Below, piece after piece: positions 7,977 to 16,639 of a stretch of DNA of 64,000 bases. The stretch is from a virus. Location of the stretch: the IMG/VR virus record IMGVR_UViG_3300022723_000207, positions 89,185 to 153,184 of that record; one strand, given 5' to 3'. The notes beneath the pieces were generated by a model. That model worked only from the letters and a program-made list of their open reading frames with translations, searched no databases and was not told where the DNA came from. Every line of letters begins with the position of its first letter. Position 1 is the stretch's first letter. The translations under genes were made by a program, and so were the position numbers.

Positions 7977-8543
7977 ATGATTTTCTTGGACCTAGATGGT
8001 GTATGCTGCGATTTTGTCGGGCATGTTCTTAACATGTGTGGCAAGACTGAGCAGGATTTATTAGATGAAATGGCTAAGGATGAATCAATGCATCCTTATG
8101 ACGCGCTAGAGCAGACTGTGGGCCGCAGCAAGAATTCCTTTTGGTCTTGGATTGAGATAATGGGTGAAGAGTTTTGGCACACCATGCCGCCATTCTGGTG
8201 GTTTAACGATTTATATGATGGGTTAAATGAAGTATGCGATGTTCATTTTTTGACATCTGCCCCAAGGATGCCATCAGCATATGCTGGTAAGGCGTTATGG
8301 GTTGAGCGCAATGCTGGCAAAGAGGCTGTCAGTAAGTTGATTATATGTCCAGCCCATACCAAGCATGCTTTGGCTGGTCCTAATAGAATTTTGGTAGATG
8401 ACACTGAGAGAAATATTATAGAGTGGCGGGCTACTGGCCATCAGTGTTTTTATTTTCCATCTCTTCAATTTCACAAAAGGCATCCCACTAGGGATGACAT
8501 TAAAGAAGCCATTTCGTTAGCAAAGGATGCAGTTCATGGATAA
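7977..8543 (+). CDS. 5'(3')-deoxyribonucleotidase-like HAD phosphatase
   Basis: 188 residues with HAD motif I 'FLDLDGVCCDF' at the N terminus, motif II 'VHFLTSAPRM' and motif IV 'ILVDDTERNI'. This order and length fit the NT5C/phage nucleotidase group that dephosphorylates deoxynucleoside monophosphates. It lies directly before a MazG-like gene with a short overlap, consistent with dNTP-pool control. Substrate not proven by sequence. Confidence 0.75.
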   Translation: MIFLDLDGVCCDFVGHVLNMCGKTEQDLLDEMAKDESMHPYDALEQTVGRSKNSFWSWIEIMGEEFWHTMPPFWWFNDLYDGLNEVCDVHFLTSAPRMPSAYAGKALWVERNAGKEAVSKLIICPAHTKHALAGPNRILVDDTERNIIEWRATGHQCFYFPSLQFHKRHPTRDDIKEAISLAKDAVHG

Positions 8544-8868
8544 CTGGATTAAGGGATATAACGAGGTAGCTGATGGTGTGCACGAGACTGCCGTCGAAAA
8601 GGGTTGGTGGAATAAAGAGCGGAATGATGCTGAAGCTCTGATGTTGATGGTCACTGAACTGGCGGAAGCATGCGAAGCTATGAGGCATGGAAATCCGCCT
8701 GATGATAAAATTCCTCAGTTTAGTGGGGTAGAAGCTGAGTTGGCTGATACCATTATTAGGATTATGGACTTCGGCAAGGGTCGCAATTATGATATCGCTG
8801 GTGCTTTAGTCGCTAAGGTAGAATATAACAAGCTGCGGGAGAAGATGCATGGAGGGAAAAAGTTTTAA
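8536..8868 (+). CDS. MazG-like nucleotide pyrophosphohydrolase
   Basis: A protein of about 110 residues with the all-alpha NTP-PPase signature: 'LMVTELAEACEAMRHG' (ExxE type) and 'EAELADTIIRIMDF' (ExxD). Such enzymes hydrolyse NTPs/dNTPs to monophosphates and PPi; phage MazG proteins can also lower (p)ppGpp or dispose of modified nucleotides. The ATG at 8536 is chosen because AAAGG sits 9 bases upstream; the in-frame ATG 8527 directly abuts it. Confidence 0.8.
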   Translation: MDNWIKGYNEVADGVHETAVEKGWWNKERNDAEALMLMVTELAEACEAMRHGNPPDDKIPQFSGVEAELADTIIRIMDFGKGRNYDIAGALVAKVEYNKLREKMHGGKKF

Positions 8869-9109
8869 AGATGAAAAAGTTCGCGTAGCGATATTGAGAA
8901 TTAACAATAGATATTTTCGTAAAGTCATGGCGCATCCTGATGGTGCGATAGTTCATTTTGGTGATTGTAAATTCTATTCTACAAGCGGCGTATGCACCTG
9001 TGGTCTAATTCATGATTTGATGTATTTGGGTCGTGATATAGCAAAATCGATTTATGAAAAATATGATGAAGATTTATACTTCCACGAGAGAAACTTAGAT
9101 CTAATGTGA
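8849..9109 (+). CDS. Hypothetical protein, 86 aa
   Basis: Overlaps the MazG-like gene by 20 bases. It has two close Cys (VCTCG) and many aromatic residues; no family recognised. It ends where a convergent minus-strand gene ends (9-base overlap). Confidence 0.5.
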   Translation: MEGKSFKDEKVRVAILRINNRYFRKVMAHPDGAIVHFGDCKFYSTSGVCTCGLIHDLMYLGRDIAKSIYEKYDEDLYFHERNLDLM

Positions 9110-9373
9110 TCTAGAAGGGGCATCAATTCTATCGAATGCAATCATATGTTCCCAAAAGCCACCTTTTAAATATGCTTCAATAGTTTTATCGTCGTTATAG
9201 CGGTAGATTTGATCGTGCTCTTGTGATAAAGCGTATTCTACTTGCCTAGCATTTAGATCTTTGTTGATTTTAGTGATTGTTTGTCTGCCGCCACTTTTGC
9301 GTACATGTCCACTACTCTTTTTGTAGTATATTATTTTGGGCCACTTAGGCTTGGTTGCCTTATCCAGCTCCAT
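9101..9373 (-). CDS. Hypothetical basic protein, 90 aa
   Basis: A Lys/Arg-rich N-terminal half (KPKWPKIIYYKKSSGHVRKSG) and acidic C-terminal half; no family recognised. Minus strand, convergent with 8849-9109. It lies next to the LAGLIDADG gene on the same strand and may have arrived with it. Confidence 0.45.
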   Translation of the reverse strand: MELDKATKPKWPKIIYYKKSSGHVRKSGGRQTITKINKDLNARQVEYALSQEHDQIYRYNDDKTIEAYLKGGFWEHMIAFDRIDAPSRSH

Positions 9374-9428
9374 ATTTTATATTTGAGAGGGTGGCATTAG
9401 ATAAGTAATGATAATAAATATCAATGAA

Positions 9429-10385
9429 TCATTTTAAGAATTCTTCTAAGCGATCCCATTTTCGATTTAATAACTTGTATTTGTATGTTATTAGTATTTT
9501 GTATAGTTTTATAGCGTCAGATCCAGCAATTTCGTATGCGGCATAATACTTTGATCTTGGTTTTGTATAGATTTTGCGTGGTGGAATATTAAATTGTGTT
9601 ATGCGTTCTCTAAGCCATTCAATTAGTACTTGAGACCCACTGCATATTCTGACACGTGGAACTTTGCGTATTGTTTTGCGTGATTTTAGATTTAAGATGC
9701 CAATTGATCCATCTCCTTCTATGAATCCTATGAGAAATTGGCAAAATTGATCGTCAGATAAATGCTGTAGGTTTGATGTAATCTTGAATTCATATGTTTT
9801 GTTTGGAATTAAACCCCATGTTTCTAATTCCATGGCGACATGACGTGGAATCGATAAGTCTAATCTATTACAATTATTTTTCTTAACAACATGTATTTTT
9901 TGTTGCGGATAGATAATATCTCTAAAGAATTCTAAAATATGATTGTCATTTCTGTGGACTGTTAATATTGCTGATACTCCTCTATTGCGGTTATCTCGGC
10001 GTTTGTGATATATGCAACCATCAGCCAACATCCATCCAAGCCAGTAGAAAAACAGCTGTTGTTTAACATTAATAAAAGACCAGTCGCCTTTATTTTGTGG
10101 TGCTGTAATGGTGCTTATGCCATTTCTTTTCAATAATTCTGACATTCCCGTAATTGAATATCCATGTTCAGAAGCTAGTTTTGTAACGGAGATTCCTTCA
10201 TTGAATTGCTTAAGTATTTTATCTAAAGAACCGGTTTTAATGTGCGAGGAAGAATTGGATCTACATGATACTCCCATTTTGTGTAAGTGCTTATAAATGA
10301 CCGGTGGTGTAACATGTGAAAGGCGTGCTATGGCATACGCTGACAATCCATTATTGTATGCTTCTATCCACTCGGCTTTATTCAT
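9429..10385 (-). CDS. Free-standing LAGLIDADG homing endonuclease with N-terminal HTH
   Basis: 318 residues. The first about 90 look like two helix-turn-helix units ('LSAYAIARLSHVTPPVIYKHL', 'ISVTKLASEHGYSITGMSELL'). Then come two LAGLIDADG-type helices: 'FYWLGWMLADGCIY' at about 125 and 'FLIGFIEGDGSIG' at about 220, each ending with the catalytic acidic residue, so a monomeric two-repeat enzyme. It would cut DNA at a long site and spread by repair. It is not inside an intron here. Transcribed away from the Tmk gene. Confidence 0.9.
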   Translation of the reverse strand: MNKAEWIEAYNNGLSAYAIARLSHVTPPVIYKHLHKMGVSCRSNSSSHIKTGSLDKILKQFNEGISVTKLASEHGYSITGMSELLKRNGISTITAPQNKGDWSFINVKQQLFFYWLGWMLADGCIYHKRRDNRNRGVSAILTVHRNDNHILEFFRDIIYPQQKIHVVKKNNCNRLDLSIPRHVAMELETWGLIPNKTYEFKITSNLQHLSDDQFCQFLIGFIEGDGSIGILNLKSRKTIRKVPRVRICSGSQVLIEWLRERITQFNIPPRKIYTKPRSKYYAAYEIAGSDAIKLYKILITYKYKLLNRKWDRLEEFLK

Positions 10386-10411
10386 ATATTATTTTGATGG
10401 AGGTGTGTTGC

Positions 10412-11128
10412 ATGGGAAACGGATTTCAAATATGCATAGAAGGTTGTGATGGCAGTGGCAAAAGTGCAATAGTAATTGAATTGGCAAAATGGATAGCCAA
10501 TGAGATTGGTATTAAGACAATCAATACTAGACACCCTGGATCTACCTTGCTTGGTGCAGAGTTACGACGAATCATAGCTGATCGAGAACTTGGTGTTGAT
10601 CATCAAGCGCGAGCTTTGTTATTTGCTGCGGATAATGCAGCATATATTTCAACAATTTTGATACCAAAAATGAAAGACGATTATTGTGTGGTTGCAGATC
10701 GCAACAATTTTATAAGTAGCTTCGCTTATCAAATTGCTGATGGGTGTTCATTAGATATTCTTAAAAAAATTCATAGTGCTACTTACAATCTTGATTTGGT
10801 ACCAAAAATAGACATTCTGTTTATTCTTCGTGTATCTTATGAGACTGCCGTAAATAGACGAGAAGAAAGATCGTCAATTGAAAAGGCTGAACATTTTGAG
10901 AAAAAAATGATGTCTCATAGTTTTTTTAATAGGGTTTCTTGTGCTTATGATGATTTACCGAACCACTTAGAATGGCTTTTAAAATTTGTTAAGGCTAAAG
11001 GTGATACCCCACATATTGTGTATATTGATGCTAATAGAACATTTGATATTGTGTTGCATGATGTTAAAGAGGCAATTAGACCATTATTGAAGAACTTAAT
11101 AAACACGGGACGGCCTGATGGCAGCTGA
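10412..11128 (+). CDS. tmk: Thymidylate kinase
   Basis: A 238-residue P-loop kinase. Walker A 'GCDGSGKSA' at about 11-19, the Tmk-type 'TRHPGSTLLGAELR' (DR(E/H)PG-like) and 'VVADRNNFISSFAYQ' with the DR motif; 'RREERSSIEK' forms the lid. It phosphorylates dTMP. The ATG at 10412 is used because GGAGG lies 9 bases upstream; longer in-frame starts run through the LAGLIDADG gene's 5' end. Likely supports dNTP supply together with the HAD nucleotidase and MazG-like genes. Confidence 0.85.
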   Translation: MGNGFQICIEGCDGSGKSAIVIELAKWIANEIGIKTINTRHPGSTLLGAELRRIIADRELGVDHQARALLFAADNAAYISTILIPKMKDDYCVVADRNNFISSFAYQIADGCSLDILKKIHSATYNLDLVPKIDILFILRVSYETAVNRREERSSIEKAEHFEKKMMSHSFFNRVSCAYDDLPNHLEWLLKFVKAKGDTPHIVYIDANRTFDIVLHDVKEAIRPLLKNLINTGRPDGS

Positions 11129-11786
11129 AATTTTAGGTAAAATCAATAAAGAGTTATCAGAAGAAAACTCTAAGTTACAAAACAGAAATGATAAACTTGA
11201 GATAGAAAATGAAGAATTGAGAATCTTATTGGCAGAGTTTGGTGATGGTAAAGTCATACCATTAACTAAAACAGATCCTGTCAGGCAGATTGCAGCCCTA
11301 AGACATAGAATAAAATCTCTTGAAGATAGACTTTCGAAATATGAAAGTGTTACTGCCACTGAAAAATATGGCAGTATTAAGAATCATCATCTAACAGATT
11401 TAATTAATAGAATCAATAAACGTAAAGAAGAAGTATTGAATTCAAAATCAGAGCCAGAACTGGAATTTGAGCTAAATCGAGAAGATGAGGTTACAGCAGA
11501 ACCCAAAGAAGAGACGAATTCTTATAGGCCACAAGATGCCACTCAGAAAATTGATCGACCACTTGAACCGAAAAGAAGGATGAAAGCGGAAGAAGTGTTA
11601 GATATTATTTGTGACTTTGTTGATGGGAAAAAGCCAATGCACCGTGCGCAGATAATGGATGGGACTGGGCTGTCAGAAAGTCAAGTTAGTAAGACCATAA
11701 ATAAGTACCCAGATTTATTTAATGGTGAAAAAGATCCTAAGAATCGAAGGAGAATATTATATAAATACGTAGGCCCAGTATCTTAA
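11118..11786 (+). CDS. Coiled-coil protein with C-terminal winged-helix-like domain
   Basis: 222 residues: an N-terminal coiled coil (about 5-85, heptads of L/I with E/K/N), a charged linker, and a C-terminal segment 'AQIMDGTGLSESQVSKTINK' typical of a helix-turn-helix, ending 'RRRILYKYV' like the wing. Probably a DNA-binding or regulatory protein. It overlaps the Tmk gene by 11 bases. Confidence 0.55.
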   Translation: MAAEILGKINKELSEENSKLQNRNDKLEIENEELRILLAEFGDGKVIPLTKTDPVRQIAALRHRIKSLEDRLSKYESVTATEKYGSIKNHHLTDLINRINKRKEEVLNSKSEPELEFELNREDEVTAEPKEETNSYRPQDATQKIDRPLEPKRRMKAEEVLDIICDFVDGKKPMHRAQIMDGTGLSESQVSKTINKYPDLFNGEKDPKNRRRILYKYVGPVS

Positions 11787-11831
11787 TAGAATGCTTGGTT
11801 CAAATATATTACAAGAACCAAGGAGAATAAT

Positions 11832-12413
11832 ATGGCTAATATTGGACAAATGGTTGGTAACTCGATCAATGCTTTACCGCTTGATCGCATGTTTAAAGCC
11901 CCAGCTTTGGCCATGGCCGATACTCAGAAGCAATTGTCTTATAATTATATGGAATGGGTCAAGGCAGTTGGTCTTGATGAAAATGGCAATGTTGTGATGG
12001 TCACTGCTGAATATGACGAAGATATAGTTGATGAGCAAGGTAATGTCACAAATACTGTTAAAAAGAAACTGGCTGTCCCTTTACTTTCCATTTTGACTCA
12101 TCCTAATGTTAATGTTCAAGAGGGTAGTGTTGAATTTGAAATGACTATCCAATCTTCTGAAGAATCTACTTCAGAATCTGAAGCAGAGGGTAGTTTTCAA
12201 GCTAAAGCTGGCTGGGGTCCGTTCTCAGTTAAGATTTCTGGTCGTGCTAGTCATAAGTCTTCTCAGACACGTAAAACTGATACTCGCGCTCGTTATGCTG
12301 TTAATATGAAGATCGCTAAAGATGATGCCCCAGAAGGTATGATGCAATTTATGGAAATGATTCAACAGGCTGTGACTCAGCCAAAAGTTGCTGCATCTGC
12401 TCCTAGTAACTAA
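11832..12413 (+). CDS. DUF2589 family protein
   Basis: 193 residues matching the DUF2589 pattern: 'IGQMVGNSINALPLDRM' start, 'LAVPLLSILTHPNVNV' in the middle, and a beta-rich 'SVEFEMTIQSSEES' region with a Ser/Glu-rich loop. DUF2589 is uncharacterised, and members often occur in neighbouring pairs. The next gene is a divergent second copy. GGAG lies 7 bases before the ATG. Well supported as a family, unknown in function. Confidence 0.8.
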   Translation: MANIGQMVGNSINALPLDRMFKAPALAMADTQKQLSYNYMEWVKAVGLDENGNVVMVTAEYDEDIVDEQGNVTNTVKKKLAVPLLSILTHPNVNVQEGSVEFEMTIQSSEESTSESEAEGSFQAKAGWGPFSVKISGRASHKSSQTRKTDTRARYAVNMKIAKDDAPEGMMQFMEMIQQAVTQPKVAASAPSN

Positions 12414-12416
12414 TGC

Positions 12417-13208
12417 ATGAGTATTTTTAACCCTCTGACTTGGTTTGGTAAGAAGAAACCCAAGTCAGAGGGCTCTTCAGTTAAATGTGAAACTCCAGAT
12501 GCTACAGATAATGCATATCTTGAAAAACGCCCTTCTAAATCAAGTGGAGAGGGGCAGACTTTATCTGATATTGTTCGTGGTATAGCACATGCAGCAGGTG
12601 CAGCCAATGAAATCCAAGATAGACAGTTTATTCAGCAAGTTGATCATTATTTTCATAAAGAAGAAGATGGTACTTTAGTTCCTAAAGTTGTCCGTTGTAA
12701 AATTGATGACACCACATATATCGAAGTTCCGTTGATATCCATGATTGATCCTTCTACCTTAGGGCTAGAAGAAATGGATGTCAGAATGGGAGTTAGACTG
12801 TCTCGGTCTGAAATTAAAAAGCATCTTCATGACGCTAATAAAGAAAAAGAAGTATCACGATGTAGTTTTAATGTTTCTTTAACTAGCTCTAAGCCAGGTG
12901 ATCGTCAAGATGTTATTGATGTGACGATGAAATTTAAGAAGACTGAGCCAGCTGAGGGATCTGCTCGATTAGTCGAAGAGATGAATGGATTGGTTCATCC
13001 CCATAAATATGGTGAAGACACGTCTGAACCTAGCCAATATACTAATGTATTTACATCACGTCAGGTGAGGGCCTCTATTGATAATGGCGGGTCTGATAGT
13101 TTTGAACCACATGACCATAATTTAGATGATTCAGACGAAGGTTTAAAACCTAAGTCGTCTGATTCCCCATCATCAGAATCATCTGAATCAGATGAATCCT
13201 CTTCATAA
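12417..13208 (+). CDS. DUF2589-like protein with Ser/Asp-rich tail
   Basis: 263 residues. The core (about 40-195) follows the DUF2589 order of its neighbour: 'LSDIVRGIAHAAGAANEIQ', 'YIEVPLISMIDPSTLGLEEMDV', then 'RCSFNVSLTSS'. The N terminus is Pro/Lys-rich and the last about 30 residues are a Ser/Asp/Glu low-complexity tail. It starts 3 bases after the first DUF2589 gene, so the two are probably made together and may form a complex. Confidence 0.65.
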   Translation: MSIFNPLTWFGKKKPKSEGSSVKCETPDATDNAYLEKRPSKSSGEGQTLSDIVRGIAHAAGAANEIQDRQFIQQVDHYFHKEEDGTLVPKVVRCKIDDTTYIEVPLISMIDPSTLGLEEMDVRMGVRLSRSEIKKHLHDANKEKEVSRCSFNVSLTSSKPGDRQDVIDVTMKFKKTEPAEGSARLVEEMNGLVHPHKYGEDTSEPSQYTNVFTSRQVRASIDNGGSDSFEPHDHNLDDSDEGLKPKSSDSPSSESSESDESSS

Positions 13209-13218
13209 AATATAAGAT

Positions 13219-13623
13219 ATGTTAAAGATTGAAAGAATCATAACTGACAATTCTTTCAGTTATGATGATGTTGAATTTATGGATTTCGATGAAGATCAGA
13301 AAGCTGCTGGTATTGGAAAGTATATTACTGATAAGTTTCTTAAGCAGATTGTTATTCGCACCAAGGATGGCGAGACTAAAATTATTACGGACTGGATGGT
13401 GGGGGTCCTGCAAATTCGAAAGATGAAAGCTAGAACCGGTCTTGAAAAGGTGACTAGATTAGTCATCAACGGTGAGATATCTTATGGCCCAGTATTTTTA
13501 ATACCTATATCGTCTTACAAAAGATTGGAAGTACCAAGAGTATTTGAACATCAACTGTCTTTTATTGCAGATGGTTGGTTATATGTGTGTCACCAAGTAT
13601 CGCTTATCGAAATAACTATGTAG
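13219..13623 (+). CDS. Hypothetical protein linked to the DUF2589 pair
   Basis: 134 residues, no family recognised; beta-rich in appearance with regular V/I alternation ('QIVIRTKDGETKIITDWMVGVLQIR'). It lies 10 bases downstream of the second DUF2589 gene, so it is likely part of the same three-gene unit. Confidence 0.5.
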   Translation: MLKIERIITDNSFSYDDVEFMDFDEDQKAAGIGKYITDKFLKQIVIRTKDGETKIITDWMVGVLQIRKMKARTGLEKVTRLVINGEISYGPVFLIPISSYKRLEVPRVFEHQLSFIADGWLYVCHQVSLIEITM

Positions 13624-13651
13624 CGTATTTTATCTCTACTAGGAGATAAAA

Positions 13652-13936
13652 ATGATCGCAGAACCACAGCGTAAAACAGCGCGTTTGAGCAATATTGCTG
13701 AAAATGCCAAAAAGGCTAAGCAATTTCAGCGTACAGATTATGGTGGTAAAAATCAAATCGAAGCATTATATCAATTTATTGAAGAAGAAGTGGAGTCTAA
13801 GGGCGGCAAGCTAGGTCAAAATACTAAATATTTGGTGGCTAAAGCGTTGCAAAAGCTAGCTGCTAAACAAGTTGCCTCTTGCCGTAAGCGAACTGATGGC
13901 CCCCTTAATGAGATTATCCGCTTAGCAGGTGGCTGA
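13652..13936 (+). CDS. Hypothetical basic protein, 94 aa
   Basis: A Lys/Gln/Ala-rich helical protein with good GGAG spacing (TAGGAGATAAAA-ATG). The pattern 'GKNQIEALYQFIEEEVESKGG' suggests an amphipathic helix. Function unknown. It precedes the vWA/ARPP pair. Confidence 0.5.
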   Translation: MIAEPQRKTARLSNIAENAKKAKQFQRTDYGGKNQIEALYQFIEEEVESKGGKLGQNTKYLVAKALQKLAAKQVASCRKRTDGPLNEIIRLAGG

Positions 13937-13998
13937 CATAATTTACTAACAATTGTTTTTTTGTATAAACTGATTTAGACGTATTGAAGGAGCGCAGT

Positions 13999-15558
13999 AT
14001 GACAACTGCATTGGTTCAGTCGCTTGTGTATCTTGATAATGGCCAATTGAAAATTGTGCCGGATGCTAAGAAGGCTGTTAAAAAGGCAGTTCTAGCATTC
14101 TTGGATATGTCCAGTACGGCTACTGGACAGAAGACTCATTACAATAAGCGGTCCGAACAAATCGCAGCCATGGAAGATATTCATAACGCTGTGTTTGAGG
14201 TCAATCGTGGATTGTACCTCGCCATGCTGGCTTTACCTGGTGTATTGGATATTTCCATCCAGCAAGGTATCACCCGTCTTCTTGGTGACAAGAATGGCGC
14301 ATCACTTCTATCTTCCAACGAAGAAGCGGAGCTGATCAAGATTTTGTCTGGTCGTTTGAAGGCTGACCGTCTTTTGAAGATGCTGGGCATGATCTGTGAC
14401 CAGAAGATTAACCGCCGTAGCGTTAGGACTTTTATTCTTGTGTCTGTTCTGGCGCACAGGAATCTGCCTTGGTGGGCTGTTAAGTATCGCCGCCATTTGC
14501 TGAAGGCTCTCAAGCATGCTTGGGGTTCTAAGTACGCTATGGTTGTAGCGCGTGTTCTGGCTGGTGGTATTGACAATGCTACCGCTCGTGATGCAGCGTT
14601 GGTTCGCAAGCTAGTTGATCGTTATGCTGTTCATTCTTCTTGTCCGAAGAGTGATATCTATGAGTCAATCTGCTATGTTTTCGGCAAGGATATTCCGTTC
14701 AAGAATGATGTGCTGAAGGCGCGGGTGGCCGCTCGTGATGACCTGTCTGCTGGTAAGGTTCTTCCTAAGGAAGTACTTGAAGGTATTCGTGGGCGTTTCC
14801 ATAAGCGGGTAAGTAAGGATCGCATTCTTGAGTTGACTAAGGACACGATGACTGATAAGCAGAAGCTGCGTAGCCAGCGGTCTGCCAAGAAGGCTGAAGT
14901 CGAGATGAAGTTTGATGCTTCTAAGCTCGATGCGGTTTCTTTATATGTCCATGCTCTAGAAGAGGGTATGGATGAGGATTCTCGTGCTGCTCTTGATGAA
15001 AAGGCTTCTCGGGTTGCTAGTGGTTTTCCCTTGCGGTATCAGAAGGCGTCGATTGTACTCGATACTTCACTCTCTATGTCTGGAACTGATCACAATAAGA
15101 ATCGCCCTCTGGCGATTTCCTTGGCAATGAAAGACGTACTTGTTGAGGCCAGTGATTCCAGCGAAGTGTTCTGCACTGAAGGGGAGCTTGACCGCAAGGG
15201 GCTTATTAAAGCTTCTGGTGACACCTCTCTTGCTAAGGCTGTGGCCAAAGCATTTATGACTGAACCAGATGTTGTGTTCTTGATTACCGATGGGTATGAG
15301 AATGCTCCTGCTGGTCGCGTCCATGAAGTCATTTCTGCAGCGCGTAGGCTGGGTATCGAAACTCCAGTTTATCAGTTCAGCCCGGTCATGGCTTCAGAAG
15401 CTGCTGGTATTCGTAGTCTTTCTGATCATGTGTCGGCCTTGCCTGTCTCCACACCAGAAGGTATTGGACTGTCATTAATTCGTGTGGCTATTGAGCAGGA
15501 TACAGAGCGTGGTCTACAAGCTCTGTTGAATGCAACTGTACCGCGTTTGTCGGCTTAA
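13999..15558 (+). CDS. vWA-domain protein with Ro60/TROVE-like layout
   Basis: 519 residues. The N-terminal about 340 are helical, HEAT-like. The C-terminal part is a von Willebrand A domain with an intact MIDAS: 'VLDTSLSMSG' (DxSxS), a Thr at 'GDTSLAKAV' and 'LITDGYENA'. Length and order match Ro60/Rsr proteins, which hold RNA in a helical ring, but I see no decisive TROVE motif. GAAGGAG precedes ATG 13999. Codon use is more GC-rich than most neighbours, as for the next gene. An RNA-quality or structural role is inference. Confidence 0.65.
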   Translation: MTTALVQSLVYLDNGQLKIVPDAKKAVKKAVLAFLDMSSTATGQKTHYNKRSEQIAAMEDIHNAVFEVNRGLYLAMLALPGVLDISIQQGITRLLGDKNGASLLSSNEEAELIKILSGRLKADRLLKMLGMICDQKINRRSVRTFILVSVLAHRNLPWWAVKYRRHLLKALKHAWGSKYAMVVARVLAGGIDNATARDAALVRKLVDRYAVHSSCPKSDIYESICYVFGKDIPFKNDVLKARVAARDDLSAGKVLPKEVLEGIRGRFHKRVSKDRILELTKDTMTDKQKLRSQRSAKKAEVEMKFDASKLDAVSLYVHALEEGMDEDSRAALDEKASRVASGFPLRYQKASIVLDTSLSMSGTDHNKNRPLAISLAMKDVLVEASDSSEVFCTEGELDRKGLIKASGDTSLAKAVAKAFMTEPDVVFLITDGYENAPAGRVHEVISAARRLGIETPVYQFSPVMASEAAGIRSLSDHVSALPVSTPEGIGLSLIRVAIEQDTERGLQALLNATVPRLSA

Positions 15559-15568
15559 GGAGGTTGAC

Positions 15569-16588
15569 ATGGCTAAAATCGCAATCTCTAACATCATCCG
15601 TGGCTGTCGCCCCGGTCGTATTCAGTCAGTTGGTTATATGCAGGTTATTCCGCTCATTAGCGATATGACTGATGACCGTTTCGTATCTCCTGAGCAGGGA
15701 TCTGAGATCTCCACTAGTGATTATGGATCAATGGTATTCAAGAATAAGACCCAGAATATCATGATTGTTCCATCTGAAGCAACGTATGTCCATAAGGGTC
15801 AGAAAGCCCAGGACCATGCGATGACTCATGCTGGTTTGGTGAAGAAGAAGGCTCAGAAGACCTTTAGAACTGCGGCTTGCGTGCAGCAGTCACAGGGTGG
15901 ATATTTGAACATTAAGGATAGTGGCCACATGTCTATCCTTCCGTTCCCACTTCGTGAGGAAGCCGCTAAGGTTCGTCAGAAGTCTGAATATAGTAAACTC
16001 TGGCCAGCCATCACCAAGCTGAACCAGGAGATGGGGCTTCGTAGTTACGGCCATCTTGAGTACTTCTATGATCACTTCCGTAAGGAATTAGATCACTTCG
16101 TAGCTGAGTTCGAGCTTGTCTCTAATCAGATTGGTGCAATAGTTCTTATCAATGGCAAAATTGTTGGTATTGAGCGCACCCCCAACTACGAATATTGGAA
16201 GTCAATCTGGCCAGCTCTTATTCGTGAGTGCTATGGTAGCTTGGCTATTATTGAGTCTAAGAAGGGGCCACCTAAGGTTCCGGACACTCGTGTTGAGATG
16301 TCTGAAGTAAACTCGTTGCAAGATCTACTTGATGCCGTGGAAGATGTTGAACAGCGTGAGTATGAGAAAGTGAAGAGTGTGGTTCAGAGTGTTTGCGAGA
16401 CAGAGATCGCTAAGACTAAGATTTCTGGCGAAGATGAAGACGGATTCCAGGTTGATTCGCTGAAAAGTGATCGATTTGTTGGTCAGGCTGTTCGTGAAGA
16501 TGAAAAGATTTTGTATGCTTCCATTGTCTGCACTCAAAAGTTCCGCAAGAATGAAGACTGGTACAGCGCTGAACAGTTCAGTATGTAA
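15569..16588 (+). CDS. ARPP-1-like protein, partner of vWA gene
   Basis: 339 residues. Segments 'MQVIPLISDM', 'FKNKTQNIMIVPSEATYV', 'GQKAQDHAMTHAGLVKKKA' and 'TAACVQQSQGGYL' follow the order of the ARPP-1 (DUF6569) domain, where conserved 'G.. AQ.R.', 'vaCveq.G' patterns appear. The C-terminal about 80 residues are acidic and variable. AGGAGG is placed ideally before the ATG and the gene starts 10 bases after the vWA stop, so the two form an operon with matching codon use. The family is poorly understood. Confidence 0.5.
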   Translation: MAKIAISNIIRGCRPGRIQSVGYMQVIPLISDMTDDRFVSPEQGSEISTSDYGSMVFKNKTQNIMIVPSEATYVHKGQKAQDHAMTHAGLVKKKAQKTFRTAACVQQSQGGYLNIKDSGHMSILPFPLREEAAKVRQKSEYSKLWPAITKLNQEMGLRSYGHLEYFYDHFRKELDHFVAEFELVSNQIGAIVLINGKIVGIERTPNYEYWKSIWPALIRECYGSLAIIESKKGPPKVPDTRVEMSEVNSLQDLLDAVEDVEQREYEKVKSVVQSVCETEIAKTKISGEDEDGFQVDSLKSDRFVGQAVREDEKILYASIVCTQKFRKNEDWYSAEQFSM

Positions 16589-16639
16589 TGAGTAATAAGA
16601 TTCTATCATACCTGGAGGAGTGCAATCCTGAGGCCTATC

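Noticed and set aside
14181-14609. Minus-strand frames within the vWA gene
   Set aside because: GC-rich codon bias of the forward gene leaves antisense frames open; the forward gene has clear domains.
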